A DNA stretch of 64,000 bases from Myxocyprinus asiaticus (taxonomy: Eukaryota > Chordata > Actinopteri > Cypriniformes > Catostomidae): the NCBI RefSeq assembly GCF_019703515.2, contig NC_059347.1:22745501-22809500 (forward strand), read 5' to 3'. A program made the translations under genes and the position numbers. The notes beneath the pieces were generated by a model. It saw only the letters and a list, made by a program, of their open reading frames with translations. It was not told where the DNA came from and made no database searches. Of this stretch, positions 12,235-24,545 are shown piece after piece. Position 1 is the stretch's first letter. Each line of letters starts with the position of its first letter.

Positions 12235-13650
12235 TTATAAAGTAGACGTCAGTACTTTAAGCCATAATTTGACAGTGGGGACCTCGTTTCCCTTCCAGAA
12301 AAGCAGTAACAGCTTCTTGGCTGTAATTAAACTGTATGCAAGCAGCTTGTGTTGCGCTCTGCTTAGTGAATGCATAAGGTCAGAAAGTCCCAGAATGATG
12401 AAAGCAGGATCTGGTTTAATTTGAACATCGAGTATTTCTGAAAGCACATCAAAAATTTCATACCAGTAACTCTGCATCTTGGAGCAGAAGACAAAACTAT
12501 GAGACAGATCAGCGTCAACTGCATTGCATTTATCGCAGAGAGGGGAAATATTTGGAAAATTCTATGCAGTTTCTTTTTAGAATAATGCAATCTGTGGATG
12601 ATCTTAAACTAGATGAGGCAGTGTCTAGAGTTAGTGTGTTCATTAATATCTTCTAAACAATTTTGCCAACTTTCAACTTTCCACTCCTAACTCTTTCTCC
12701 CATTCATCTTTAAGTATCTTTGTAGAAGGAGAGTTGATGGTTTGTAACAAATCATAGATTAATGATAAAGAATTTGTACTTCCCTTACACTGATCAAAAC
12801 AATTGTCAATGACTGAGGGTGATGCATTATACGAGGAAGGTTTATGAGCATGTATATAATTTCTAATTTGTAGAAACCTAAAAATAAAATACTTATGGGG
12901 AGTTTACATTTTTGTTGCATTTGTGTAAAGGATGTCAGAACCCCATCAATGAAAAGGTTCCCTATAGTACAAATACCCAATTCTCCCCGCTGTATAAAAG
13001 CCCCATCCAACCTTGAAGGTGGAAATGACGGATTCCTAGCAATAGAAGTTAAAAATGATAGGAACTTTATCTTAAAATGTTCTTTTATCTGCTTCTAGAT
13101 ACAAAGTGTATTCCGTGTTGCAATGCTGCTACTGAATATAGATTGATCTAGAGTCACAGGAGAGAGAATCACTGCTCCAGGATCGTAGGGATAACACTGA
13201 TCACAATCTATCTGTAGCCATTTTGGAGGGTCAACAAGATCATCCAACCACAATGAGATGATTCTCATGTGAGAGGCCCAATAATAAAGACAGAAATCTG
13301 GGAGTGCCAGCCCTCCCTCTCATTTGGATTTACAAAGATATGCCTTCTTAACTATGATTTTTATAGTCCCACAAGAATGGGAGAATAAATTGAATCTAAA
13401 TGTTTAAAAAAAGTAATATTCTGAAATAAATACAATAGCTGTGGCAGGATTATCATTTTAATTGCATTTATTCTGCCAATCAGAGAAATAGGAAGCATTC
13501 TCCAGAATGGTATATTAGCTTGTAGTTTGGTCATTAAAGGGGTAAAATCAGCCTTTAGGAGAGAAGAATATTTATTGGTAACTTCAGTTCCAAGATATGT
13601 AAACTTCTCCGGTGATAGATGAGTTTTAAAAAAAAATTTTTTTATTAAAG
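12235..13650 (-). pseudogene. Remnant of LINE ORF2 C-terminal region
   Basis: Minus-strand fragments in shifting frames read like the end of an L1-type ORF2. In order they are: ISLIGRINAIKM (near 13480), ALPDFCLYYWASHMR (near 13290), LFIDGVLTSFTQMQ (near 12940), RLHYSKKKLHRIF then a PLCDKCN zinc-knuckle-like piece (near 12540), and EIFDVLSEILDV with LLLLFWKGNEVPTVKLW (12235-12470). The order is that of the family. Several frameshifts and stops make it non-functional. I cannot assign the exact clade (L1 or Tx1) without a search. Confidence 0.7.
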
Positions 13651-13671
13651 CTAATGACCTATTGATTTTAA

Positions 13672-13746
13672 ATCAACAAAACCTACCTCCCTACCCTAAA
13701 CCTAAACCAATAGTGTCATTAAAAGCAAATGTGAGAGATGAAAAAC
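13672..13746. repeat. Right copy of the ~80-bp duplication flanking the LINE
   Basis: This copy carries caacaaaacctacc, ccctaccctaaac and gtgtcattaaaagc, matching 10926-11008. Unlike the left copy, it continues into a hairpin-like stretch (aacaccacatcatttagtgg and beyond) of the parent repeat. The remaining sequence to 15656 shows a short ATA tract near 14455 and CCATGG-rich words near 15230-15370, and nothing coding. Confidence 0.75.
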
Positions 13747-15656
13747 ACAATTTCTGAAACACCACATCATTTAGTGGTGCTTCTATGACACTTTTGCCTC
13801 ATATGTCGGCTTGTACGCTCCTCAGGACTCATACTCTGGTCCTCGGATCGTGCTCATACATGTAGTTGGTTATGTAATGCAAATATTAAAATGCATTGCC
13901 TTACAAGTCATGTGCTATAGTAAAATAGTTTTATGTCTTGAGATAGCATTTTGTGAGGAACAGTGCGAAAAAGTTTTTACGAACTGATAATCTGCCCAAA
14001 GGTATTGTTTTTGCGCTTCTAGTGTTTATTTCACCAAGAAACTCCCACGACATGTGCAACAAGCAACAAAAAAGTATTTTGCAAAAATGTAGGTATAGTA
14101 ACGTGTGTCTATGAGACCAGGTAAGGAAAAAGAACAAAAAGACATTCAATGCAATAATTACCCTCAGTGAATTAGACTTTTGATTTTTTACACTTAATTT
14201 CTATGATCCTGCTGAAAAATGGTTTCAATTATGGTACCCAAATAGCTGTTCTTTCACATGTGGTTGTGAACTCTTTAAAGGGCTGCTTTTTGGAAACAGA
14301 TGCGTCCTAAACCTATTTTTGATATAAACGTATTACTGAAGCTCAGAGCATGGCACTACTAATGTCAAGGTCATGGGTTTGATTCCCAAGGAACACAAAA
14401 ACTGACTAAATATAGACAGTACCTTGAATGCACTGTTTTTCTATATTCCAAAAAATAATAATAATAATATTTATTGAGAGGATAACTACAGAATACCTCA
14501 TGCATACTACACATTTGGTATTATTACTAGACTACACTCTCTCTCTCTACTGAAGACTGAACCCTGTAGTTTTCAGTTTTTTGTGTGTGTGTTTTTTTTT
14601 CACTTCTGTGACATGAACAATAAATCCTACAAAAATTATACATGTACTCATTACTTTTTAATGATAATGTAATAACGCCTACTCAGAATGGTGTGAAGAT
14701 TAAAACTTGACTGGCGCTAGTAATGAACAGGAAAGACAGTCAAGATAATAGCAGGTGTTGAGATCATGTCTTTTTACTGATTACATGTAGGCTGGACTAT
14801 TCATTTACAGTAGCCTATAATGGCCAGTAGGTGCAAACCTCATTGTCTTTGTAAAGATTTGAGTTTTTAAAAACCCATGGGAAATCTGCACTCATGCCCG
14901 AAAGTGATAAATGGATGTTTGATATTTCTGTGTGACCTAGGGTATTTGTATGTAAAATAGCCATTTACAGAGGATTATGGGTCATGAGTCAGCTGTACTA
15001 GAAATCCAGGATTTACAACTTGAAACCCAGACTTGGTGTTTATGGGTTTCTTCAAACCTCAGTGTTTGGTTAATATCTTTCTTTAGGTAAAGCTCTGATT
15101 CTCAGAGTGGTCCACTTTTGTACTTGGAGTTTGCTGTAGTAGGCTATATTTCCTCTTTAGAAATAAACAACATTAACCAAAAACATGCTATTTTGTTGTT
15201 GTTTTGGACATGGTATTATTGTAATACCATGGTTTATGTATATCTACCATGGTAATACCATATTATTCTTTGACGTACCCTGGAGAACCTTAAAAACAAG
15301 TAGTAAGAAATTAGTATGCAGTAAATAATGTTATATGAATATGGTAATCATTCAGTACCATGGTATTGTCTTAAACACAAAAGTTTGTTTCCTTCACTTG
15401 AATTATAAATAAAATATATCAGTGTTTACATTGTATTAGTGATGGAAATGTTATATTACAGAAATAGCCCAAAGCAGATTGGTCTTTAACCTTTATCCTA
15501 TTCCAAAACCTCATTTAAGCTTCACAGGTCTTAGCTGGATGGTAGGCTGTCGCTCTAAATGAGCTGTTGATAATATTTCTGTCACATTTCTCAATCATGG
15601 AAGTCAAACAGAATTATGGAGACATTATTGGAGACAGTTATGTCCAGGGTTTTATA

Positions 15657-17230
15657 CAGTTGAAGTCAGCAGTTTACAGACACTTAGATTGAAGTCATTA
15701 AAACTCATTTTTTAACCACTCCACAGATTTCATATTAGCAAACTATAGTTTTGGCAAGTCGTTTAGGACGTCTACATTGTGCATGATATGAGTAATTTTT
15801 CCAACAATTGTTTACAGACAGATTGTTTCACTTTTCATTGACTATCACAATTCCAGTGGGTCAGAAGTTAACATACACGCAGTTAACTGTGCCTTTAAGC
15901 AGCTTGAAAAATTCCAAACAATGATGTCAAGCCTTTAGACAATTAGCTTCTGATAAGTGGTGTACTGAATTGGAGGTGTACCTGTGGATGTATTTTAAGG
16001 CCTACCTTCAAACTCAGTGCCTCTTTGCTTGACATCATGGGAAAATCAAAAGAAATCAGCCAAGACCTCAGAAAAAAAAATTGTGGACCTCAACATGTCT
16101 GGTTCATCCTTGGGAGCAATTTCCAAATGCCTGAAGGTACCATGTTCATCTGTACAAAAAAATAGTATGCAAGTATAAACACCATGGGACAACGCAGCCA
16201 TCATGCCACTCAGGAAGGAGATGCATTCTTTCTCCTAGAGATGAACATAGTTTGGTGCAAAAAGTGCAAATCAGTCCCAGAACAACAGCAAAGGACCTTG
16301 TGAAGATGCCAGAGGAAACAGGTAGACAAGTATCTATATCTACAGTAAATCGAGTCCTATATCGACATAAGCTTGCTGAGCAGCCTTTCAGGAAGAAGCC
16401 AATGCTCCAAAACCGCCATAACTACAGTTTGCAAGTGCACATGGGGACAAAGATATTTCCTCTGGTCTGATGAAACAAAAATGTAACATTTTGGCCATAA
16501 AGACCATCATTATGTTTGGAGGGAAAAGGGTGAGGCTTGCAAGCTGAAGATCTCCATCCCAACCGTGAAGCATGGGGGTGGCAGCATCATGTTGAGGGGG
16601 TGCTTTGCTGCTGGAGGGACTGGTGCACTGCACAAAATAGATGGCATTATGAGGAAGGAAAATTATGTGGATATATTGAAGCAAAATCTCAAAACATCAG
16701 CCAGGAAGTTAAAGCTCTGCTGCAAATGGGTCTTCCAAATGGACAATGACCCCAAGCATACCTCCAAAGTTGTGGCAAAATGGCTCAAGGACAACAAAGT
16801 CAAGGTATTGGAGTGGCCATCACAAAGCCCTGACCTCAATCTGATAGAAAATATTTGTGCAGAACTGAAAAAGCTTGTGCGAGCAAGTAGGCCTACAAAA
16901 CTGACTCAGTTACACCAGTTCTGTCTGGAGGAATGGGCCAAAATTCCAGCAACTTATTGTGAGAAACTTGTGGAAGGCTACCCAAAACATTTTACCCAAG
17001 TTAAAGTGCATGTAAACTTCTGACCCACTGGGAATGTGATGAAAGAAATAAAAGCTGAAATAAATAATTATCTCTACCATTATTCTGGCATTTCACATTC
17101 TTAAAATAAAAGTAGTGATCCTAACTGACCTAAGCCAAGGAATGTTTTCTATGATTAAATGTCATGAATTGTGAAAAACTGAGTTTAAACGTATTTGGCT
17201 AAGGTGTATGTAAAGTTCTGTAGTGAATTT
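15657..17230 (+). mobile_element. Sleeping Beauty-like Tc1 transposon, degenerate
   Basis: The left terminus cagttgaagtcagcagttta follows a TA at 15655-15656, and the inner direct repeat (ccagtgggtcagaagtta) lies about 200 bp inside. On the right the inner repeat (taaacttctgacccactgg) is at 17010-17028, and the outer repeat can be followed to aaggtgtatgtaaag. The last ~18 bases no longer match the left end. The IR/DR layout and sequence are those of salmonid and cyprinid Tc1 elements of the Sleeping Beauty type. Because the right terminus is lost, the copy should not be mobilisable. Confidence 0.9.
16037..17023 (+). pseudogene. Sleeping Beauty-like Tc1 transposase, inactivated
   Basis: The DDE transposase starts MGKSKEISQDLR at 16037. 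A nine-A run at about 16071-16079 puts the frame out by one base soon after. The first catalytic Asp is visible in WSDETK, followed at once by a TAA at 16484. A deletion removes part of the region between the DNA-binding and catalytic domains near 16380-16450. The later catalytic part is open from 16565 to 17023, with MDNDPKHTSK and SPDLNLIEN carrying the second Asp and the Glu. The 3' end of the coding region is deleted, so the normal C-terminus is missing. Full-length relatives are about 340 residues. Confidence 0.9.
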
Positions 17231-19936
17231 GGTAGTATAAATGTACACGGGTTGGGTTAAAGTGCACGTGTACCTCCACCGTTATATGTAGGGAAACAGT
17301 ATGTGTGAGCTAGGAATTAAATTAAACTGTCCTTATTCTACATTATTATGTAAGGAAATTTATAATGGAATTAGTTGCGTTCGACAACCATTATAAATTA
17401 GATAAATGACAAATAACTAGATTATTTGTTTGAATAAAATTCTCCACCATTAAAATCGTAATACAATGTCTCATTGTATCCGCTCACAATTTCTATTGTA
17501 AGGAATCAGCTTTAATAAGGGAATTATGATTAATTATCTTATTGGAGTAATATTATTCTCATGGCTTATTGAAAATAATATTACACATTTTTAGGTACAG
17601 CTTTGAAGCGAAATCTTTTAAAAACAGGGATGAGATTATTTATCAAAATATACCACCGTCAAATTATCTTTAAAAGGGGAATATGAATAACTAACTATAA
17701 CTCATTATAATTATTTATAAATATTTGGATAATTTTACAATTAACTAATCTGTTTGTCCAGCGAACACTCAGTATTGATCGTCTATCAATCTCTCAGAAA
17801 GTATATTTTTCGTGGCCACAGAAAAATAACTCTTTCTTAGCATGTAGCTGTGATCAACTCGTTAAATTGACGTTGATGTACAAGCAGACCAGAATCAACT
17901 CGCAAGAATGTTCACAAAAGCTTTATTTAACTAAACCACGAACACATAACTAATCTAAACAAACACATACACACAAATCACGCATACATGGAAAATGGAA
18001 AAGTGAAAGTGAATGAAACCGGAACAGATCAGGTGAAAGAAGCTATAACAAGAGTCATTTAACCATCTGAAAGAACCATCAGTTTCTTACTTCCAAGCAC
18101 CTTTGTTAACAAAGGGGTTCACAGCTAATTCTAAACCTCTGTTTAGTTAGTTAATTGTACGATACTTGCAATACCTTGGCTGTTGAGAGAGAGCCCGGAT
18201 GCAGTCTCAGGAGAAAGTCTTGATGGTTCCTTGAGCCGATGGTGTTGAAGTTGCAATCAGTTTCTTCCGTGTTGAATGAAGAAATTATGATGAAATTGCA
18301 GTGTTAGTTTGACTCCGTTATGGTTGAGGAAGTTACACATGGCTTGATGTGTTAAGGCCTGCCGGCTCACGACCTCGCGGTCGGACCAGGTGTTTCCGGT
18401 CCCACAAAAGCAGCAACCATGAGCAGAAGGGAGAAAGAGAAAAGGGAAGAGAGAGAGAGGGAAGAGAGAGGGAAGTCACTCCAACAGTGCCCTATAACTC
18501 CTGAGGGAGGTCACTCCTCATGAGTTTGGCTTGACCAATGAGAAAGGTGCAATTTTCATGTGTGAAAAGTTCCTTTGTTTGGAATGTGACTCATTTGCAT
18601 GATTGGAGTAAGCTAGCAGTTTGTGCCCCTTTATGCTCTGATTAATATAACAAGCATACAATGCATGCTATAAGGGGGTGCTATATTCCAATGTTTAGGG
18701 CATCACACAAGGATTAATTTGATAGGAAGCATGATACCAGTAATTTTACATTATCTAGTGGCTCTGTCATAAAACATACACAAAACGGTATACAGTACAA
18801 AAGACACTATATGAGACAGTAATAATCATACACACAATGTCCTGAGGATATGAATGTTCATTTATAGAACAGTTTGTCTATAAATTAATGAAGTAAAGTC
18901 TGTTTTATGGGCTTTATGTGTCTTAACTATGGGAGAATGGAGTGAGTAACTTTCCCCACGTTCCTTTGCTTTTGCATGTGGCTACCTTCCCCCACCTGGA
19001 ATGTCTCTGAGGTCCACTAGTTGCTGGACCAGTGTCAGCAAAGAGGAAGTAAGAGCTGATAATGATTAGTGGGAGAGCAGACATCTCGGAGTCTGCTTGG
19101 GCCTACTTGGACCTTTGCTTGTTACGGTCTTGAGACGTCTGTTGGATTATTCATTAAATAATGAATAATTGTGTGTCTGATTGGTCCAGATGCTACACTT
19201 CTGACTTTTGCTAGATTGTGCTTTCCCTGCATTGTGTTTAAATGCTGAAGTGTGCAATTTTTGATCCAAACAGAACTGCAAAAATATACACAGTTTTCCA
19301 AAATATTCTCTTGTCTGCCATTGGTTTAACAAGCAGACAGTCCTGCCTCAAACCCACACCACTGGTTGAGTCAATGTTGCTGTTTCAAGCTAGGCAAGGA
19401 CACTCAAAGAGAGCAATGTTTTGATAGTTACAGTGCTTACAGTTTTGGGGGAAATCAGCCTATAAATAAATAGCTTACTTATTGAGCTGGGATAGAAGAA
19501 AGCATTTTAGCACTGAAAAAATTAGAAACTTCAGTTTAGTCATGTAAGAAATGGAAAAGTATGAATCCTCTGTGTTATGATTTTAAGTGTAATATAATTT
19601 ATGATATTAACATTATTTAATGCATTCATTGAGTTTTTAATGTGTGAACTGTGTTATGGACTTGGTTTTGATTACTCTAAATTGCAGTTCTCTACTGTGC
19701 CATAAACCTGACCTACATCTGAACCTCTCCTGGCTAGAACTCTTCAAAAAGACAGTGTGAAGACTATGCATCTCTTGCCACCTGCAGTGTGTGGACATAA
19801 CCAAATAAGAATACATCAATGATTTACACTGCTGCACCTATACACAACCCAACAGAAGTGTGCAGATACTTTGCCTATCTGGCATACAATGCAAAATACC
19901 TCTATTTTATACCTCACAAAATATTGTGAAGCAATA
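17231..19936. other. Gene-free stretch, probably repeat-derived, not classified
   Basis: No exon was recognised. The block 17240-19140 looks unlike ordinary intron. It is AT-rich at first, then holds tttatttaactaaacc with an antisense-retroelement look near 17920, a GC-richer segment (18355-18415, cacgacctcgcggtcggacc) and a GA-rich run at 18421-18472. I could not find matched ends, a target duplication or retroelement coding pieces, so it is left unassigned. Confidence 0.35.
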
Positions 19937-20405
19937 TACACACTAACAGCCAACGGTTTAGGACACACTTAAGAGTTTTGTAGACTAATATAGACCGTGA
20001 CTACATATGAATGTCCTTACAAAACTCAAATTTAAAAAAAGTTTTTTTTTATTTTTTTTTTTTATAAATAGATGAGTTGGAGTTTATAGTGAAGGTAAAG
20101 CAGCAAACAAGTGTTCCGCATACATGGAAACTCCCTCAATACGGTTTACAAAGTATCACCGGTAGATACCTCATGAATTTGTTTGAGAGAATGACCCGAG
20201 TACGCAGAGCTGTAATCCAGAGACATGGTGGCTACTTCAAAGAGGCTAAAATATATGTTTTTATTTGTTAGCATTTTTCGATCACTGCATTATTCCCATA
20301 CTTCCACTAGTGTTATTTAATAGATTTGATAACTTTACCGTAATTCTAAAATGCAGAAAATAGTAATAACAAAGAATGAGTAGGTATATCTAAACTTTAG
20401 TTTAA
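19937..20405. repeat. Diverged Tc1-type MITE related to the copy at 60103
   Basis: The left end reads cacactaacagccaacggttt and the interior gtaaagcagcaaacaagtg, ggaaactccctcaata, gatacctcatgaa, ggctacttcaaagaggct. The copy at 60103-60634 has the same order of words with changes (aaagcagtcaataagtg, ggaactccttcatta, gatacctcaagaa, gactactttgaagatgct). The ends of this copy are more eroded. Confidence 0.6.
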
Positions 20406-23330
20406 TTTCAAATATGTTTTCGGATTGTGAGCGTTCTCCCATCATCAGTACTATTAAACTTTTAATGGTCACCCATTGAAATGTGGTTGTGAGAGAACCA
20501 TTGCAAAGACATGTTGTAAACTGAACTGGCATTGTTATATAAAGCATGAAAGATAGTTGGCTCTGGCAGCACGGGGTGATGACTTCATAAGCATCTTCAT
20601 TTCAAAGGGATGGTAAAAGGTCATGTCATGGGTGAAGACTTTTATGTTGGACTGTCCTAAATTTGTTCTCAGAGCCCAGTCCTGTGTTTGAGCCCTACCA
20701 TTATGGACAGCACGCCAATTCAGTTTGCTTTAATGTGCTCCAGGACTTTATGACCCAGTTAACTTGTGAATTTTAAAGGTGATGGTTGAATTACAGTTTT
20801 CAGTGTTAAAATACTTTTCCGGTTTAATGTAGTAGGACAAGAAGCTTATCGAAGACAGAGTCCCCACAAAATGTGTAAACACTGTGTTTTTGGCGCTATT
20901 AAACATTGCTGTTTGAGGATCCTGTTCAGCCCTACACAGCAACATGGGCCGAACCAATGCTTTTAGTTTGGGGTAGGAGTATGTTTGACCAATGGCATGT
21001 TTGAAAACAATGTTTATTTATGCAATTCCTTTTGGTGACTCGTGGCACAAATATGGTACTCTTCAGCTTTCAAATACAATGCCAGAATGACGAGAACCGA
21101 ATCAAAACGTGCACAACCTACAGGCCAAAGTCAAAGTGCTGTTATAAACTAATATTTTGTTGGTATAATAGCCAACTATTTTTCTCAATCTACACCCATT
21201 CACATTTTGCAGTACTTCTACCTAGAGCTTCCAAATATAGAATGTTTTTTTTTTTTTTTTTGAGACTACCACAGACTCAGACATGGTGATATGGCTCTTA
21301 CTGAGTGTAATTCTAACACAGCTGTTCACAACTGATGGTGTCCTTTTATTTTACCATTCTAACATACTGACCTCCCTCTTACCTGGGCCATCTGTCCAGT
21401 GAAATGTACCCGAGGAGTGGAATATTCTATACTCCATTATGTTCTTTACTGTATGTAAGACTCCAGAGACTGAAACTTCATTACTGTCATCTTTTATTCA
21501 TGAGAGCTGCTTATTATCACAGTACATGGTGCTGAGAGGACCCAAATGCAGGAAGACAGAATAGGGCTTTTATTAAATAAACAAAATACAAATCAAAACT
21601 CCCTAGGGAGAGGAATAAACAACTGAAAACAAAACAGACTAGAGCAACCGAATAACTGGGAACAGACCAGAACACGTTAATAGAGTAGCAATATTAATGG
21701 AGAGAATATATAGGAGCTGGTAATTGAGGCAGGTGCTGCTGGTGAGGAGCTGGGTGGAGAAACAATCAATAAGTGTTTTCTATAACGAAGTCCTTAGTAG
21801 AGTTTGTTCTGCCTGTTCAACCAAATCCCTGCACGCACGCAGTTTTGATTTCAAAGACATTGTTTCAAATTCAATTGCAAATGATTGTCAATTCTGGTTA
21901 CTGGTTATATATATAGCTCATTCTATCTTACAAAATGGAAACAGTGTCACCTTATATGTAAATTTGGGATCGGTAGAGCGTTACACATGTATATTCCAGG
22001 CAAACCTAAACTTCAATTTAATTGCTACCATAAATGAAATCAAGCCAAAGTTACAACCTGAAGTGTTACGTTAATCGCACTTCTTCAGCCACTTTCAGTT
22101 TAATTACTGACAAAGAAAATGGAGTTGAAAACTCAGAGTAGAAATGAATAATTTTGACAGCGGAAAAATGGAAACAACGGTGAAAACATTTAAAAAAAAG
22201 TGTTGAGTATACAGGACAGAAGTTACGGAGGGCTGGGAGATATAGGCCAATTACTAAAGTCTGCATTTTCTTTTTTTTCCTTTTTTTTTTTTTAACCCTA
22301 ACCTAACAGGAGACAGTTTTAGGCAGTTGATTAAATGGGGAAAGTTTGCTAATTTTCTATACACATTGGAGTCTCTCCTGAGTCATGAGAGATGCAGTTT
22401 AAGGGTCTTACTCATGAATAGTTGAATCTTCCAAAGATTAAACTGTATTCATGAGTTTCTATTAAACTGCACTCTCAGCTGAAACCCACACAAGTGGGTC
22501 AGCCAGTAATAGAGACGGACCTTAGATACAGTATGGTGCAGGGATAAGTGGACTACATAGAAGAAAAAAAATAAAAAAATTATATATATAAAATAAATAA
22601 AAATTTGAGTTGGTTTTACCTAAAAAAAATAAATAAAAAAAATAAAAAAATAAAAAAATTCCCATGCAGAAATTGCTAATAAAATCTAATAGACCACATT
22701 TTCTATGCAATGCACACAACACCGTAAACCTTAAACAAAACGAGGATTCAATAATGAGGATAAAACAATTTAAACGTAAAAATTACATGCTTAAATATAC
22801 AATAACAAATTACAAGTCAATTTCAGAAGTCATCCATATTAAACATGTCACAGTAACTTCACCGGACAACATAGATGCATCACGATCGATTAACAAATGA
22901 GAAATGTTCGATTCATAAAAGCATGACAAGCAATATAAGCTTCAGCAACCTTAAATGCAGTGATTACCACCAGGTGGCTTGTTTCTTAATGATTATATGC
23001 ATTCAAAAGTTAAATGTTCCTCTTCTCAGTATTTAGTTCCATTAAAAAGATTTGTGTTGCACTGTTTGATTGTTGCAATTTTGTGTTGATTGTTGAAATG
23101 TTAGTACCTTGTTTATTCATATGCTCTCATGCATACATTATTCATGTACACTGTTAAGGCAATAAACATGTTAATCATATTTTAAGTCTTGTTACTCCTG
23201 GGTTTTATTTTTTAGTATTTTTGTCCACTGGTTTTATTTAATAAATTAGTTTAATTACATTAACCCTTTCATTTATAAGGGTTAATATAAATAAAAGCAT
23301 AAATGAAAGGGTTTTGGATCAACTGATGTC
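20406..23330. other. Gene-free intron sequence
   Basis: No exon was seen. There is a T run at 21245-21261 and a stretch near 21530-21640 (cccaaatgcaggaagaca, then ttttattaaataaac) that looks like antisense retroelement long-terminal-repeat sequence, though no ends were found. An A/T-only block lies at 22562-22660. A perfect 15-bp hairpin stem lies at 23262-23313. Confidence 0.4.
23262..23313. repeat. Short perfect hairpin (15-bp stem)
   Basis: aaccctttcatttat at 23262-23276 is repeated as its exact reverse complement ataaatgaaagggtt at 23299-23313, with a 22-base loop. It has no obvious gene context. Confidence 0.85.
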
Positions 23331-24545
23331 AAAGAACCTTTTTATTAGTGGTTCTTCAAAAGAACCTTGTAACAGTGGCGGCCCCCGAATAAATTTAAAT
23401 AATTCAATTAAATAAGAATTTAATTAATACATTTGGGCACCAGACAGGAGTAAGCCTGTCAAATAGAATGTTTCAACCCAGATAACTCAAAGCCACCAGT
23501 TACGCAATTTGTAAATGAATGCAGATAAAGTAATTTCAAAGACTTCACAACAAGGTTTCAAGTTTCAAAATATATTAACAAAATATTTCCAAAAACAAAC
23601 AATAATCCAAAAGTCTCACAAACAAAAGAATACCAAATGAGCAGTAACAGTAAATAATCATTAAAAAAAAAAAAAAAAAAATGCATCTTGTAATGTGGGT
23701 AATTGCATTTATGTATGTGGGTGTAAATGTGTGAGGGAGATTGTGAAAGAGTTCAGAAGCGTTGGGGAGTAGATGAATGGTGAATGCTGGTCAGAAGAGT
23801 TTGCATGTACCTTCTTGAGTGTGGGGCAGTGCTACAGGAGTGCAGAAGAATTAGACATGAGAAAACATCACCTTGGCTGTGGAGCTCTTCAACGGGTCAG
23901 CAGGCTGCTTGAAACTCATGCCACTCCTTTTAAACTCAAAGCTTTCAACAACTCTTTGATGCAGGCCACACTTCAAGTTATGAGCACCATTTAATTAATC
24001 CCTTTTTTGTTTTCTTCTCTCCTCAAATCACATTCCTTTTTCCCAACACTGATACACAAAAGACAAACTTTCTTCTTAAACCCCAGCACAGCTCATCTCA
24101 GCTCAGCCCAGCTAAACACAGCTCAGCCCAGCTCAGCCTAGCTCAGCCCAGCTTAGCCTAGCTCAGCCCAGCTCAGCCCAGCTCAGCCCAGCCCAGCTCA
24201 GCTCAGCTCAGCTCAGCCCAGCTCAGCCCAGCTCAGCCCAGCTCAGCCCAGCTCAGCCCAGCTCAGTATTCTGCTTCGCCCACACCTGTGTAAACTCAAG
24301 TCACACCTCTTTGTAGCACACCTGCCTTATGTGGCCATTTTATACTCCCTATCTCTCTCTGTGTAATTAGGTGGTGGAGGATCCTTAAAGGAACAGTGTG
24401 TAGTTTTGCTCCACCACAACCTTTGGAAAGAGTGCTTTGTAGAACCTGAAAAGGTTCTTTGTGGCACTAAGAAAAAAATGGTTCTTTAAGGAACCGGTCA
24501 CTGAAAGGTTCTTTTGGGAACCAAAAAATTTTCTTCTTTGACATC
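23331..24545. mobile_element. 'gttctt' MITE split by a 1-kb insertion
   Basis: The outer ends are gatgtcaaagaaccttttt on the left and ttttcttctttgacatca on the right, an imperfect inverted repeat, with several ggttctt/aagaacc words inside. The two halves are separated by 23368-24417. That insertion is flanked by aacct on both sides (23363-23367 and 24418-24422), suggesting a 5-bp duplication such as a retroviral-type integrase makes. Its left end starts tgtaacagtgg, but its right end is not a clean CA. Confidence 0.5.
24083..24267. repeat. Minisatellite with 10-bp unit cagctcagcc
   Basis: About 18 near-identical 10-bp units occur, with a 5-bp sub-period (cagct/cagcc) and a few variants. The tract lies in the insertion 23368-24417. 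Confidence 0.9.

Larger units (their letters stand above)
11009..13671 (-). mobile_element. 5'-truncated LINE (L1-like), minus strand, interrupted by a hAT-type element
   Basis: On the minus strand the 3' end shows an AATAAA signal (ccaataaaactttgac) followed by a poly(A) run, seen as poly-T at 11009-11021. Upstream on that strand lie degraded pieces of the ORF2 C-terminal region. No reverse-transcriptase catalytic box is present, so the copy is truncated at its 5' side near 13671. A separate DNA element sits inside it at 11097-11946. Confidence 0.75.

Noticed and set aside
21724..22074. 116-codon plus-strand open frame
   Set aside because: No recognisable domain, no splice context, ordinary AT-rich composition and no match to mctp1; probably chance.
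24083..24267. Regular direct repeats that could suggest a CRISPR-like array
   Set aside because: The units are tandem 10-mers without spacers, in a vertebrate intron; this is a minisatellite.
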